A DNA stretch of 22,315 nucleotides from an uncultured Lachnospiraceae bacterium (GTDB taxonomy: Bacteria > Bacillota > Clostridia > Lachnospirales > Lachnospiraceae), in NCBI GenBank assembly GCA_910579085.1, contig CAJTRU010000062.1, positions 1 to 22,315 of the forward strand, written 5' to 3'. The notes beneath the pieces are model-generated. The model saw nothing but the letters and a program-made list of their open reading frames with translations. It had not been told where the DNA came from and made no database searches. This document shows positions 7,771 to 15,430 of the stretch, in pieces. Both the position numbers and the translations under genes were made by a program. Positions within the stretch are counted from its first letter, which is position 1; every line of letters begins with the position of its first letter.

Positions 7771-8173
7771 CTGCCGTCTCCTTCCCGCTGTCTGTATAGT
7801 ACTGTTCAAGACGCTTTAGTTCTGTATAATACTTCTTAATCTCCTCACGGCTGCTTTTATATTTACTAGTAAAATAAATATTAGAAACAAGCGTACATAT
7901 AATTATAATAGAAATATATGGCATAAAAATTTCAATAAACAATTTAGCATAATTTATTGTAACAAAATTCAGGAATATATAATCCATGTTATATAAAGCT
8001 ATTAATGCCAGCACAAATATATAAGCAACAGAAATATTAAGCACAATTGATAATGTATGCAGGCGGACATAATCTGTTTTATAATACCCGCCTTCATTTA
8101 TAACCTTTCCTCCAAGTTCACTCTCATATTGTGCAATTTTAATCATAATACGCGTTTTTTCTTCATTAACCAC
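7748..8173 (-). CDS. Small two-helix membrane protein
   Basis: This 141-residue protein is of unknown function. The start is GTG 8173, with AGGAGG 10 bases upstream. Charged N-terminal 40 residues (EEKTRIMIKIAQYESELGGK) precede two hydrophobic helices at about 43-63 and 78-100. A lysine/glutamate-rich amphipathic segment follows (SSREEIKKYYTELKRLEQYY, about 107-126) that could form a coiled coil. The C-terminus overlaps the next gene by 23 bases. It lies 48 bases after cysteine synthase. Its place beside the polytopic protein and cdaA suggests they form a membrane complex, but nothing in the sequence proves it. Confidence 0.8.
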   Translation of the reverse strand: MVNEEKTRIMIKIAQYESELGGKVINEGGYYKTDYVRLHTLSIVLNISVAYIFVLALIALYNMDYIFLNFVTINYAKLFIEIFMPYISIIIICTLVSNIYFTSKYKSSREEIKKYYTELKRLEQYYTDSGKETADDTVTGV

Positions 8174-8221
8174 AGGCTTGAAACCTCCTTAGCTGGTAAT
8201 AAACATATTTTCTGCCTGTTT

Positions 8222-9154
8222 TTACCAGTTTTCAAATAATGGTGTAGAAAAATATCTTTCAGCAGTATCTGGCAGTATAGTTGCAACTGTCTTTCCTGCC
8301 CCAAGCTGTTTTGCAAGACGTATAGCAGCCGCAACGTTAGTTCCGCTGGAAATCCCGCACATAATGCCTTCTTTGGAAGCAAGGTCTTTCGCTGTCTTTA
8401 TTGCCTCATCATCTGTGATTATACAGATATCACTATAAATCTCCTGGTCTAATATTCCAGGTATTACACCATCACCTATTCCCATTTGTATATGTGTGCC
8501 TATAGAACCTCCAGAAAGGATTGCGGCATGTTCAGGTTCTGCCGCCCATATAACTATTCCAGGGTTAGCTTCCTTTAATACACTTCCAATCCCTGTAATT
8601 GTACCTCCTGTCCCAATACCAGAGCAAAAACCATCAATAGCCTTTCCTGCCTGCTTTAACAATTCTACACCTGTCTGGCTCTTATGCGCCTGTGGGTTAG
8701 CAGGGTTTTCAAACTGCTGCGGGACAAATACATCCGGGTCGTCCTCTGCCATCTTCAATGCGGTATTTAAACATTCCTCTATACATTTTCCAATATTTCC
8801 ATCATCATGGATTAATATAACCTCTGCCCCATAATGTGTAATAAGTTTCCTTCTCTCTTCACTTACCGAATCTGGCATTATAATACGTACCTTATATCCC
8901 TTTACAGCACCTGTCAGCGCAAGTCCTATGCCCTGGTTACCACTCGTTGGCTCAACAATAACTGTATCTTTATGTATTATGCCCTTTTTTTCTGCTTCAC
9001 ATATCATATTATAAGCAGTTCTTGTCTTAATAGAACCTCCTACATTAAGCCCCTCAAACTTTACAAGGATTTCTGCTGCGTTTTCTGGCACTATATGGTT
9101 TAACCTTATAACAGGCGTATTCCCCATAGCATCTAAAATATTATCAAAAACCAT
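8222..9154 (-). CDS. cysK: Cysteine synthase (O-acetylserine sulfhydrylase family)
   Basis: This PLP enzyme of fold type II makes L-cysteine from O-acetylserine and sulfide in the cytoplasm. ATG 9154 was chosen because GGAGG ends 5 bases before it and the protein then begins MVFDNILDAMGNTPVIRLN, as in the family (310 residues). The PLP lysine is Lys43 in GGSIKTRTAY. The substrate loop is TSGNQGIGLA (70-79), the phosphate-binding glycine loop is GTGGTITGIG, and the end LPDTAERYFSTPLF is typical. Two motif positions differ from the common forms: SIKTR for S(I/V)KDR, and SGNQG for SGNTG. A relative acting on another acyl-serine is possible. It heads the operon that continues to cdaA and cdaR. 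No convincing minus-strand promoter was found in 9155-9315. Confidence 0.88.
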   Translation of the reverse strand: MVFDNILDAMGNTPVIRLNHIVPENAAEILVKFEGLNVGGSIKTRTAYNMICEAEKKGIIHKDTVIVEPTSGNQGIGLALTGAVKGYKVRIIMPDSVSEERRKLITHYGAEVILIHDDGNIGKCIEECLNTALKMAEDDPDVFVPQQFENPANPQAHKSQTGVELLKQAGKAIDGFCSGIGTGGTITGIGSVLKEANPGIVIWAAEPEHAAILSGGSIGTHIQMGIGDGVIPGILDQEIYSDICIITDDEAIKTAKDLASKEGIMCGISSGTNVAAAIRLAKQLGAGKTVATILPDTAERYFSTPLFENW

Positions 9155-9315
9155 TTTGTCCTCCATTCCTGCTAGTAACATTTATAAGTTTATCATATGT
9201 CACACTAAGATAAATTATAAATGCAATATGCGCTTTTAGCATACCACATTTGGCATAAAAAAGGCAACACCCATGAAATTTTAATAATAATTTCCTGTTA
9301 ACTGGAAACCATACC

Positions 9316-9344
9316 TTGACTATATGTTTTACAAGATGTATTAT
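9316..9344 (+). promoter_or_regulatory. Sigma-A promoter of the kinase-like gene
   Basis: TTGACT (9316-9321), a 17-base spacer and TATTAT (9339-9344) lie 36 bases before the ATG at 9381, with AAGGAG in between as ribosome site. The divergent gap 9155-9380 holds nothing else I can support. Confidence 0.75.
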
Positions 9345-9380
9345 ATTTACAAAAATCACTAAAAGATAAGGAGTGGTACT

Positions 9381-9905
9381 ATGTCCCATATTAACAAACA
9401 GCCTTTATTTATTGTTACAGGCGCTTCATGTGTTGGAAAGTCTGCTGCATGTAATATCCTCTTCCAGAATGAGAAAGATTATATTGTTATGGAAAGTGAC
9501 CTGCTTTGGAATGATATTTACAATACCCCTGATGACAATTATTATGAATACCGCCGCCTGTGGATGCGTATTGCAGCAAATATTTCCCAGTCTGGGAAAC
9601 CTGTTGTATTATGCGGATGTGCTATCCCTGAACAGTTTGAGCTGCATCCAGAAAGGGATTGTTTTACAGAAATACATTATATTGCAGTTGTATGCAATGA
9701 CAGCCAGATGGAACACCGCATGCGTGATGGAAGACATGTTACAGATGAGAACTGGATTAAAAGTTCAAAAGATTTTAACAAATGGTTTATAAATAATGCT
9801 GGAAATACCATCCCGCCTATTACCCTGGTTGATAATTCAGACATCACACCTGAAGAAACAGCAGAAGCTATTGACTGCTGGATTAAGGAAAAAATGCAGG
9901 CATAG
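9381..9905 (+). CDS. P-loop kinase-like protein
   Basis: This is the only plus-strand gene, with 174 residues. Walker A is GASCVGKS (14-21), following a hydrophobic strand (LFIVT). VMESDLLW (about 35-42) resembles the acidic substrate/Mg motif of nucleoside and shikimate-type kinases. YRRLWMRIAANISQSGKPVVLCG fits the second core helix and strand. CNDSQMEHRMRDGRHV (about 109-124) looks like the Arg-rich lid region. It probably phosphorylates a small molecule or acts on nucleotides, but the substrate cannot be named. AAGGAG is placed correctly before the ATG. It is monocistronic, with its own promoter and a terminator overlapping the stop. Confidence 0.82.
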   Translation: MSHINKQPLFIVTGASCVGKSAACNILFQNEKDYIVMESDLLWNDIYNTPDDNYYEYRRLWMRIAANISQSGKPVVLCGCAIPEQFELHPERDCFTEIHYIAVVCNDSQMEHRMRDGRHVTDENWIKSSKDFNKWFINNAGNTIPPITLVDNSDITPEETAEAIDCWIKEKMQA

Positions 9906-9925
9906 GCTTTAAACCTGCATTTTTT
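9891..9925. terminator. Bidirectional terminator between convergent genes
   Basis: AAAATGCAGG (9891-9900) pairs with CCTGCATTTT (9914-9923), with a 13-base loop. T-runs follow the stem on both strands, so it can end the kinase-like gene on the plus strand and rnhA on the minus strand. Confidence 0.85.
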
Positions 9926-9938
9926 AATGTGTTTTATA

Positions 9939-10529
9939 TTATATAAGCCCTAATGCTTTTTTTGCAAGCATATCCGCCATATCATTATATTTATCATTTG
10001 AATGTCCTTTTACTTTGACAAACCTGATATTTACTTTATCTTTCAGGCTTTTATAATATTCTTTATAAGCTTTTGTGCCTTCTTTATTGGTTTTCCATTC
10101 GCCCAGGCACCATTTTGCAATGCCTTCATAATCGTGGTATATCACAATTTCCCCAAGTCCTTCTTCCAGTGCATAACGCATAGCTGCTTCAGCACCTTTT
10201 ATTTCACCTGCAACATTATGCATTCCTGCAAGCAACGGGTCATTGTCTTTTCCCGAAAAACAGGTTTCTGTGCCATCACGCAGTATAACAACGCCATATG
10301 AATATTCACCATTATAAAAACTGCCATCCACATAGGCTTTTACTACACCAGCGCTGCTGTCCTGGCTGGCTGACATGCCCCCGGAAAGGAATTCCAGCGC
10401 CTCTTTTTCAGTTTTAAAACTTTTATAACTTGCTCCTTTAAAACCATCAACTTGTGCCTTACACTCATCCCATGTCCTGTATATGCCATTTTTCCTGCCA
10501 TTGCGCACAACATAATACTTTCCTGCCAT
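9939..10529 (-). CDS. rnhA: Ribonuclease H1 with N-terminal hybrid-binding domain
   Basis: This enzyme cuts the RNA strand of RNA-DNA hybrids. The 196-residue protein begins with the small hybrid-binding (viroplasmin-like) domain, MAGKYYVVRNGRKNGIYRTW and onward to about residue 50. After a short linker comes the RNase H fold. The acidic catalytic set is visible: Asp68 in YVDGSF, Glu109 in AGEIKGAE, Asp133 in YHDYEG, and Asp186 in NDMADMLAKKA. His176 lies in VKGHSND. TAAGGAGG precedes the ATG, and the histidine kinase gene ends 14 bases upstream, so it is the last gene of that operon and ends at the bidirectional terminator. Its link to the upstream signalling genes is probably only positional. 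Confidence 0.95.
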   Translation of the reverse strand: MAGKYYVVRNGRKNGIYRTWDECKAQVDGFKGASYKSFKTEKEALEFLSGGMSASQDSSAGVVKAYVDGSFYNGEYSYGVVILRDGTETCFSGKDNDPLLAGMHNVAGEIKGAEAAMRYALEEGLGEIVIYHDYEGIAKWCLGEWKTNKEGTKAYKEYYKSLKDKVNIRFVKVKGHSNDKYNDMADMLAKKALGLI

Positions 10530-10543
10530 AATTCCTCCTTATG

Positions 10544-12958
10544 CTACAGGCACTGTTCTTCAAGTGTCTTAAATAGCATTTCTACATCAACAGGTTTTGA
10601 CAGAAAACCTGTCATGCCTGCTTCAAATAATTTCTCCCTGTCTTCATGGAACACGTTGGCAGTCATTGCTATAACAGGTACTTTCTTTGCGTCTTCCCTG
10701 TCTAGTTCCCTTATTGCCTTTGTTGCCTCAATTCCATCCATAAATGGCATACATATATCCATAAGGACTGCATCAAAATGTCCTGTATCTGACGAACTGA
10801 AAATATCAACGCCTTCCCTGCCATTCCCTGCGCATACTGTATTTATACTGGAATTTTCCAATATAAGTTTTATAAGGTCTGTATTTACAGGATGGTCTTC
10901 ACATAAAAGCACGGTCATCCCTGCAAGCTGCTTCCTGTTGCTTTTTTGCACTCCTTTTGTTTTATCTGGCACACCGCCTGATTTCTGGACAGGCAGATAT
11001 ATTGTGAACTGTGTACCTGCATTTTCCTCAGTTTCAAGCTCAATAAAACCATCCATCATATCAACAAGGTTTTTAACAATTGAAAGCCCAAGACCTGTAC
11101 CTTCCATTCTTGTTACTGCCCTTGTTTCATCCTGGGAATATGGGTCAAACGCCTTTTTTGCAAACCCTTTGCTCATGCCAGAACCATTGTCACGTACTGT
11201 GATTTTACAGTTACAGCCTTTTATAGTTTTGTGTAGAAATTCAGCAATAAACTGGACTGTACCACCTTTCTGGGTAAACTTTATTGCATTAGAAAGCAGG
11301 TTTAAAAATATCTGCTTAAACCTTAGGCTGTCTACATATACCATACCGTTATAACCACATTTTGATGTATCTGCAACAAGCTTTATTCCTTTTTTATCTG
11401 CTTCTGCCTGTACTGAATTAATAACACTTTCCAGTATGCCATTCCACTCAGCATAATCAGGTATAAGCGTCATTTTATGGCTTTCTATTTTACTTAAATC
11501 AAGCGTGGAATTTATAAGCTGTACTAAAAATTCACCTGATATTTTAATTTTTTCGAGATACTCGTCCTTTTCTTCCACACTATTGCTTTCTATTGCAAGA
11601 TTAGTAAAACCTATAACACCATTAAGCGGTGTCCTCATATCATGGCTCATATTTGATAAGAAAACGGTTTTGGCTTCATTTGCCCTTTTTGCATCTTCAA
11701 GGGCATCTGAAAGCATTTTTTCTTTTTTCTGTTCTGCATGGACTGTATCAGTAACATCCTTTTTTGCAATAATCACAAGGTTATGTGTCCTGTCAAGCCA
11801 TCTTATGCTTATTTTATACCGCCTGTCTGCACCATTTACAGTACGGCTGTAATAAAAAACATATTCCGATGAAGCAGACAGCTTTTCTTTTATAACTTTA
11901 GAGTCCAGGTTTTCTAAGAACTCATCCCTGCGGTCTTCTGAAACACCTGGTATATTATAAAAAATCCTGCGCATTGTAGTGCTGAATTCCCCGTTGCGCC
12001 CATACCTGCCTGTATTAAGGTACATGTCGGGTTCTGATGTAATACAGCAGAAATACCTGTTCTTTTCAATATCTACACAAAGTATTGATATAAACTCTGT
12101 TGAGGCAATGTTCTGGAAAGCAGTCCCTGTAAGTATTTCTGTTGTTACATCCTCCTCTATTGCAAAAACTATTATATCATTTGTATACGGGTTCTCTTTC
12201 ATTGTTACATTAAACCGTGCAAAAAGTGTGCCTGTTTTATCATCAAGGCTGAATGGCATCTGCGTAGTAAGCGTTCTTTTGCCAGAATTAAATAATGATA
12301 ACATTTTCTTCCTGTCAAAAATATTGAAAAATGTATCCCTGGCTTTTTCATTTCTTAGGAAATACTCTGTTTTCTTACTGCACTCATCAAGTGACATTCC
12401 AACTTTTATAAGTCCTGATAATGTTTCACCCTTCATGCACTCAACACAGTTTTTATTTAAGTTATAACGTATTATGCATGTATATCCGTCATAAAACGTA
12501 CTAAGCCGCATAATCTCTTCGTTGTAAAGCTTGCTTAAATTCATAGCAGTTTCATTGCCCTGCCTCCTGCTCTCTGCAAGCTCTTCTTCTATTTCCTTCT
12601 GCCTGCTTATATCAACAAATGTACAAAAAACATAGACTAGCCCGTCTTCTTGTTTTAATGGCATACAGCTTCCATAAAACCATACATACCTGCCTGTAGC
12701 AGCGTCTATCCTGCGGAAATTACATTCAGAACTCTCACCTTTATCAAATGCAGTGTTTAGTACCTGCTTTGCCATTTCTAAATCTTCTGGATGTATTCCA
12801 TTAAATACATTTTCCTTTTTTAAATCTTCAAGCCCTTTGCCTTCACCACAAGCCAGTTTTACAACAGACGGGGTTGCCGTCACTAGCACAACCCCGTCTG
12901 TTGTTTTCTGGCAGACTGCACTTCCACATACAGTATCATTACCAGATTCATATAACAT
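10544..12958 (-). CDS. Soluble hybrid histidine kinase with PAS domain and receiver
   Basis: I use ATG 12958 (804 residues), 4 bases after the hydrogenase stop with AGGGAA before it. A longer frame starting inside the hydrogenase gene is less likely. The order is a PAS domain (about 20-120, ending VYVFCTFVDISRQKEIEEE), two less clear sensor regions (about 150-290 and 290-410) and a coiled linker. HisKA follows with FLSNMSHDMRTPLNG (His439). The ATPase domain has Asn557 in NLLSNAIKF, DNGSGM, and EGTGLGLSIV. The C-terminal receiver has phospho-acceptor Asp734 in VLMDICMPFMDG, and TAN and KP further on. No membrane helix is seen, so it senses something inside the cell. The output partner is not in the window. 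Coupling with a [FeFe]-hydrogenase suggests a redox or hydrogen signal, by inference. Confidence 0.93.
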   Translation of the reverse strand: MLYESGNDTVCGSAVCQKTTDGVVLVTATPSVVKLACGEGKGLEDLKKENVFNGIHPEDLEMAKQVLNTAFDKGESSECNFRRIDAATGRYVWFYGSCMPLKQEDGLVYVFCTFVDISRQKEIEEELAESRRQGNETAMNLSKLYNEEIMRLSTFYDGYTCIIRYNLNKNCVECMKGETLSGLIKVGMSLDECSKKTEYFLRNEKARDTFFNIFDRKKMLSLFNSGKRTLTTQMPFSLDDKTGTLFARFNVTMKENPYTNDIIVFAIEEDVTTEILTGTAFQNIASTEFISILCVDIEKNRYFCCITSEPDMYLNTGRYGRNGEFSTTMRRIFYNIPGVSEDRRDEFLENLDSKVIKEKLSASSEYVFYYSRTVNGADRRYKISIRWLDRTHNLVIIAKKDVTDTVHAEQKKEKMLSDALEDAKRANEAKTVFLSNMSHDMRTPLNGVIGFTNLAIESNSVEEKDEYLEKIKISGEFLVQLINSTLDLSKIESHKMTLIPDYAEWNGILESVINSVQAEADKKGIKLVADTSKCGYNGMVYVDSLRFKQIFLNLLSNAIKFTQKGGTVQFIAEFLHKTIKGCNCKITVRDNGSGMSKGFAKKAFDPYSQDETRAVTRMEGTGLGLSIVKNLVDMMDGFIELETEENAGTQFTIYLPVQKSGGVPDKTKGVQKSNRKQLAGMTVLLCEDHPVNTDLIKLILENSSINTVCAGNGREGVDIFSSSDTGHFDAVLMDICMPFMDGIEATKAIRELDREDAKKVPVIAMTANVFHEDREKLFEAGMTGFLSKPVDVEMLFKTLEEQCL

Positions 12959-12962
12959 ATTT

Positions 12963-14414
12963 TTATTCCCTGTGCATTGAGAAAGAAGCCATATCATAGT
13001 TTTTAAGGTTCTCTGTTATGCTTCTTGTATCTGCTGTTTCTATCATGTCGTCCCTGCTCTTTTTAAACTTAGGATATACACCATATGAGCTAGGGCCGCC
13101 TACACATCCGTTTTCACAAGCCATTCCTTCAATAAAGTCTTCCTTAAGCCTGTTTACTTTAAGCTGTAACAATGCTTTCTTACATTCTGTAGTGCCGCTT
13201 ACCTGGCATACTGAAAGTGCAGAACCGTCACGCCCTGTTTCATTAAGGTATTCTATTACTGAAGCTGTTACGCCGCCTGCATTGCCGTATCTCTTGCCAA
13301 ACTTGCTCGCTTCCTGGTATCCGTCCACATCATCAAAGTGTTCAGTATCAACTGCAAGCATTATTGCATGAAGTTCGCTAAATGCAAGTACAGCATCAGC
13401 GTTACCTTCTATCTTCTGGTCAACTACCTCTGATTTCTTAGCTATGCAAGGCCCTATAAATACTGTATATGCATCAGGCTCTTTTGCCTTAATCATCCTT
13501 GATACAGCACACATAGGCGAAACTGTTGTTGAAATAAGGTCTGCTGACTCTGGAAAATGCTTTCTTATCATATTTACAAATGCAGGACAGCATGATGTTG
13601 TCTTTCTTTCACCTTTTTCATGTGCTTCCCACCATTCTTCTGCTTCGCTTGATGTTGTCATATCACCGCCAAGCCCGACCTCTACCATGTCTGTAAAGCC
13701 TGTTGCTTTAAGTGCTTTACGCCAGCTTGCCATTGTAATGCCATTTTCAAACTGGCCTTCAATAGCAGGTGCAACAAGTGCATAAACTGGCCTGTCTGAT
13801 TTAATTGCATTAATTACATCTACAATATATGTTTTAGAACCTATTGCCCCGAAAGGACATTTATGTATACACTGTCCGCACTTAATACATTTCTCATCAT
13901 CAATAACAGAAATACCATGCTCATCATATGTAATCGCATCTACTGGGCAGCTTGACTTACATGGCCTCTTTAAATGCACAATAACGTGGAACGGACATGC
14001 CTTTGCACACATGCCACATTCACGGCAGTGGTTAGGGTCAATCCTTGGGTGCTTCCCATCCATCTTAATTGCATTAAACTTACATGAATTCATACATGAC
14101 TTGCCAAGGCAGTTCTGGCAGTTATCAGTAATAATATAACTTGCTATAGGACAGTCAGCACATGCAGACGGGATTACCTGTATTACATTGCCATCGTCCT
14201 TTTCACCAGGTGCTTTTCCCTCTGCAAGTTTTACACGCTGCCTTATAATTTCACGCTCTTTATAGATACAGCAGCGGAATTCAGGTTCAGGACCTGGTAT
14301 AATTCTATATGGGATATTGTCCCTTTCTTCCTCAAGCTTTCCTTCAAAAGCAAGCTTCGCAACCATATTTAAAACTTCATGTTTTAAATTAATAATTCCT
14401 TCATCAGCAAACAT
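12963..14414 (-). CDS. Monomeric [FeFe]-hydrogenase, group-B-like
   Basis: The protein is cytoplasmic and moves electrons to or from protons via the H-cluster. ATG 14414 is set by GGAGGA 7 bases upstream (483 residues). The N-terminal part is cysteine-rich: CADCP, CQNCLGKSCMNSC (about 99-111), CRECGMCAKACP (about 130-141), CKSSC and CIKCGQCIHKCP (about 176-187). These indicate several 4Fe-4S clusters. The catalytic motifs are L1 TSCCPAF (274-280), L2 GPCIAKKSE (321-329) and L3 MACENGCVGGP (431-441), so all four H-cluster cysteines are present. The TSCCPAF and GCVGGP variants fit the group B family rather than the bifurcating group A enzymes. Whether it evolves H2 or senses it is unknown. It leads an operon with a hybrid histidine kinase. 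The maturases HydE, HydF and HydG are not in this window. Confidence 0.92.
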   Translation of the reverse strand: MFADEGIINLKHEVLNMVAKLAFEGKLEEERDNIPYRIIPGPEPEFRCCIYKEREIIRQRVKLAEGKAPGEKDDGNVIQVIPSACADCPIASYIITDNCQNCLGKSCMNSCKFNAIKMDGKHPRIDPNHCRECGMCAKACPFHVIVHLKRPCKSSCPVDAITYDEHGISVIDDEKCIKCGQCIHKCPFGAIGSKTYIVDVINAIKSDRPVYALVAPAIEGQFENGITMASWRKALKATGFTDMVEVGLGGDMTTSSEAEEWWEAHEKGERKTTSCCPAFVNMIRKHFPESADLISTTVSPMCAVSRMIKAKEPDAYTVFIGPCIAKKSEVVDQKIEGNADAVLAFSELHAIMLAVDTEHFDDVDGYQEASKFGKRYGNAGGVTASVIEYLNETGRDGSALSVCQVSGTTECKKALLQLKVNRLKEDFIEGMACENGCVGGPSSYGVYPKFKKSRDDMIETADTRSITENLKNYDMASFSMHRE

Positions 14415-14466
14415 ATGCTTTCCTCCTCTTAAATTTTTCATGATTGTGAAAAAATAACCTAGGTTT

Positions 14467-14495
14467 AGTATATACTATATAGATAGATTTCTCAA
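14467..14495 (-). promoter_or_regulatory. Sigma-A promoter of the hydrogenase operon
   Basis: On the minus strand TTGAGA (14490-14495), a 17-base spacer and TATACT (14467-14472) lie about 53 bases before the ATG. A perfect 10-bp palindrome, AACCTAGGTT (14456-14465), covers the expected start site and may be an operator. A foldback repeat begins 13 bases upstream of the -35. Confidence 0.78.
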
Positions 14496-14507
14496 TACCT
14501 GAAAAGA

Positions 14508-14806
14508 TAATTACAGTTATCTTGTGTTTGTGTTTTTGTAAGGATTAACGGACGGTTCTGTGCCAGAGCCAGAATATTACATTACAGGGGTACGCTTCCG
14601 CTACGATAAGCCACGCAACGGCACATAAAGCCATATATTTAATATTCCAAAATAAACTGGCGTTTCTTTCGGAATATTAAATATACAGCTTAAATGCCGG
14701 CGGGCTTAAAGTACCCCTTTAATGTGATATTACTGGCATCTGGCACTTAGAACCTGTCACCATAAATTTACAACAAAACCACAAAATAACCAGATAACTG
14801 TAAATG
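14508..14806. repeat. Foldback repeat element 1 (about 0.3 kb)
   Basis: The ends are inverted repeats: TTACAGTTATCT (14511-14522) and AGATAACTGTAA (14792-14803), perfect over 12 bp. Inside, arms 14554-14593 and 14711-14754 pair (GGTTCT with AGAACC, GTGCCAG with CTGGCAC, GGGGTAC with GTACCCC). A central perfect 15-bp stem, 14634-14648 with 14671-14685, closes a 22-base loop. The whole unit can fold back on itself. No open frame or transposase is present, as in a miniature inverted-repeat element. Element 2 and the partial copy at 22110 share its ends and internal modules. Confidence 0.85.
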
Positions 14807-14903
14807 GGACGTAGAAGATTATTCTGCCAGCCACTTATCACACAACGAGGCAGTTATTGATACACAATCAGTCTTACATCCATCTAAATCATCACACACA
14901 ACA

Positions 14904-15425
14904 TAATTTACAGTTATAATAATTATCTTGTTATGTTTTTTGTAATTCTGGCAGATACAGCAGGTTTCGTGTTCCATCTAATATTATTCCATGACAAGGG
15001 CACTTTAGCACCGCTGGCTTTATGTGCCGCTGCGTGGGCTAACGTAGCGTAATGTCATTTAGTTAATGGTTTAGGTGAAAAATATTTTATAAATTATCAA
15101 AGTGTAAGCTGGCTGGCAAATTCCAAATGTGCTTACATGAACAAGCTGTACGGAACCGCTGGTGTTTAAGCCCCGTATTAAATGTTCCGTAGGAACATAG
15201 GGGCTTTATGCACCATTGCGTGTGACGTTCAAGCGAAAGCGTGCTTTGTTCATGTAAGACACTTTGGATTTGCCAGCCCATCCAGTAATTATACTATTTT
15301 TTAAGCAAATTCCCTTAACTAAATGACATTGTAACGTAGCGGAAGCATGCCCTGTCATGGAATAATATTAGATGGAACACCAGAAACCCTGCGTCCGTAC
15401 ACCAGCATCAAATAACTGTAAATTA
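14904..15425. repeat. Foldback repeat element 2 (about 0.52 kb)
   Basis: Perfect 14-bp ends, TAATTTACAGTTAT (14904-14917) and ATAACTGTAAATTA (15412-15425), enclose nested stems. Bases 14969-14996 pair perfectly with 15353-15380 (28 bp). AATGTCATTTAGTTAA (15051-15066) pairs with 15315-15330. Bases 15107-15145 pair with 15242-15281 imperfectly. The tip pairs GGTGTTTAAGCCCC (15161-15174) with 15200-15214, and ATGTTCC with GGAACAT. The right end stops 5 bases from the glucokinase stop codon. The short open frame 15087-15281 lies inside the stem and is not a credible gene. About 100 bases (14807-14903) with no clear feature separate the two elements. Confidence 0.88.
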
Positions 15426-15430
15426 TAAGC

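Noticed and set aside
15087..15281. Minus-strand frame of 64 codons beginning MGWQIQSVLHEQ
   Set aside because: It sits inside the nested stems of foldback element 2. The bases are explained by the repeat, and there is no ribosome site.
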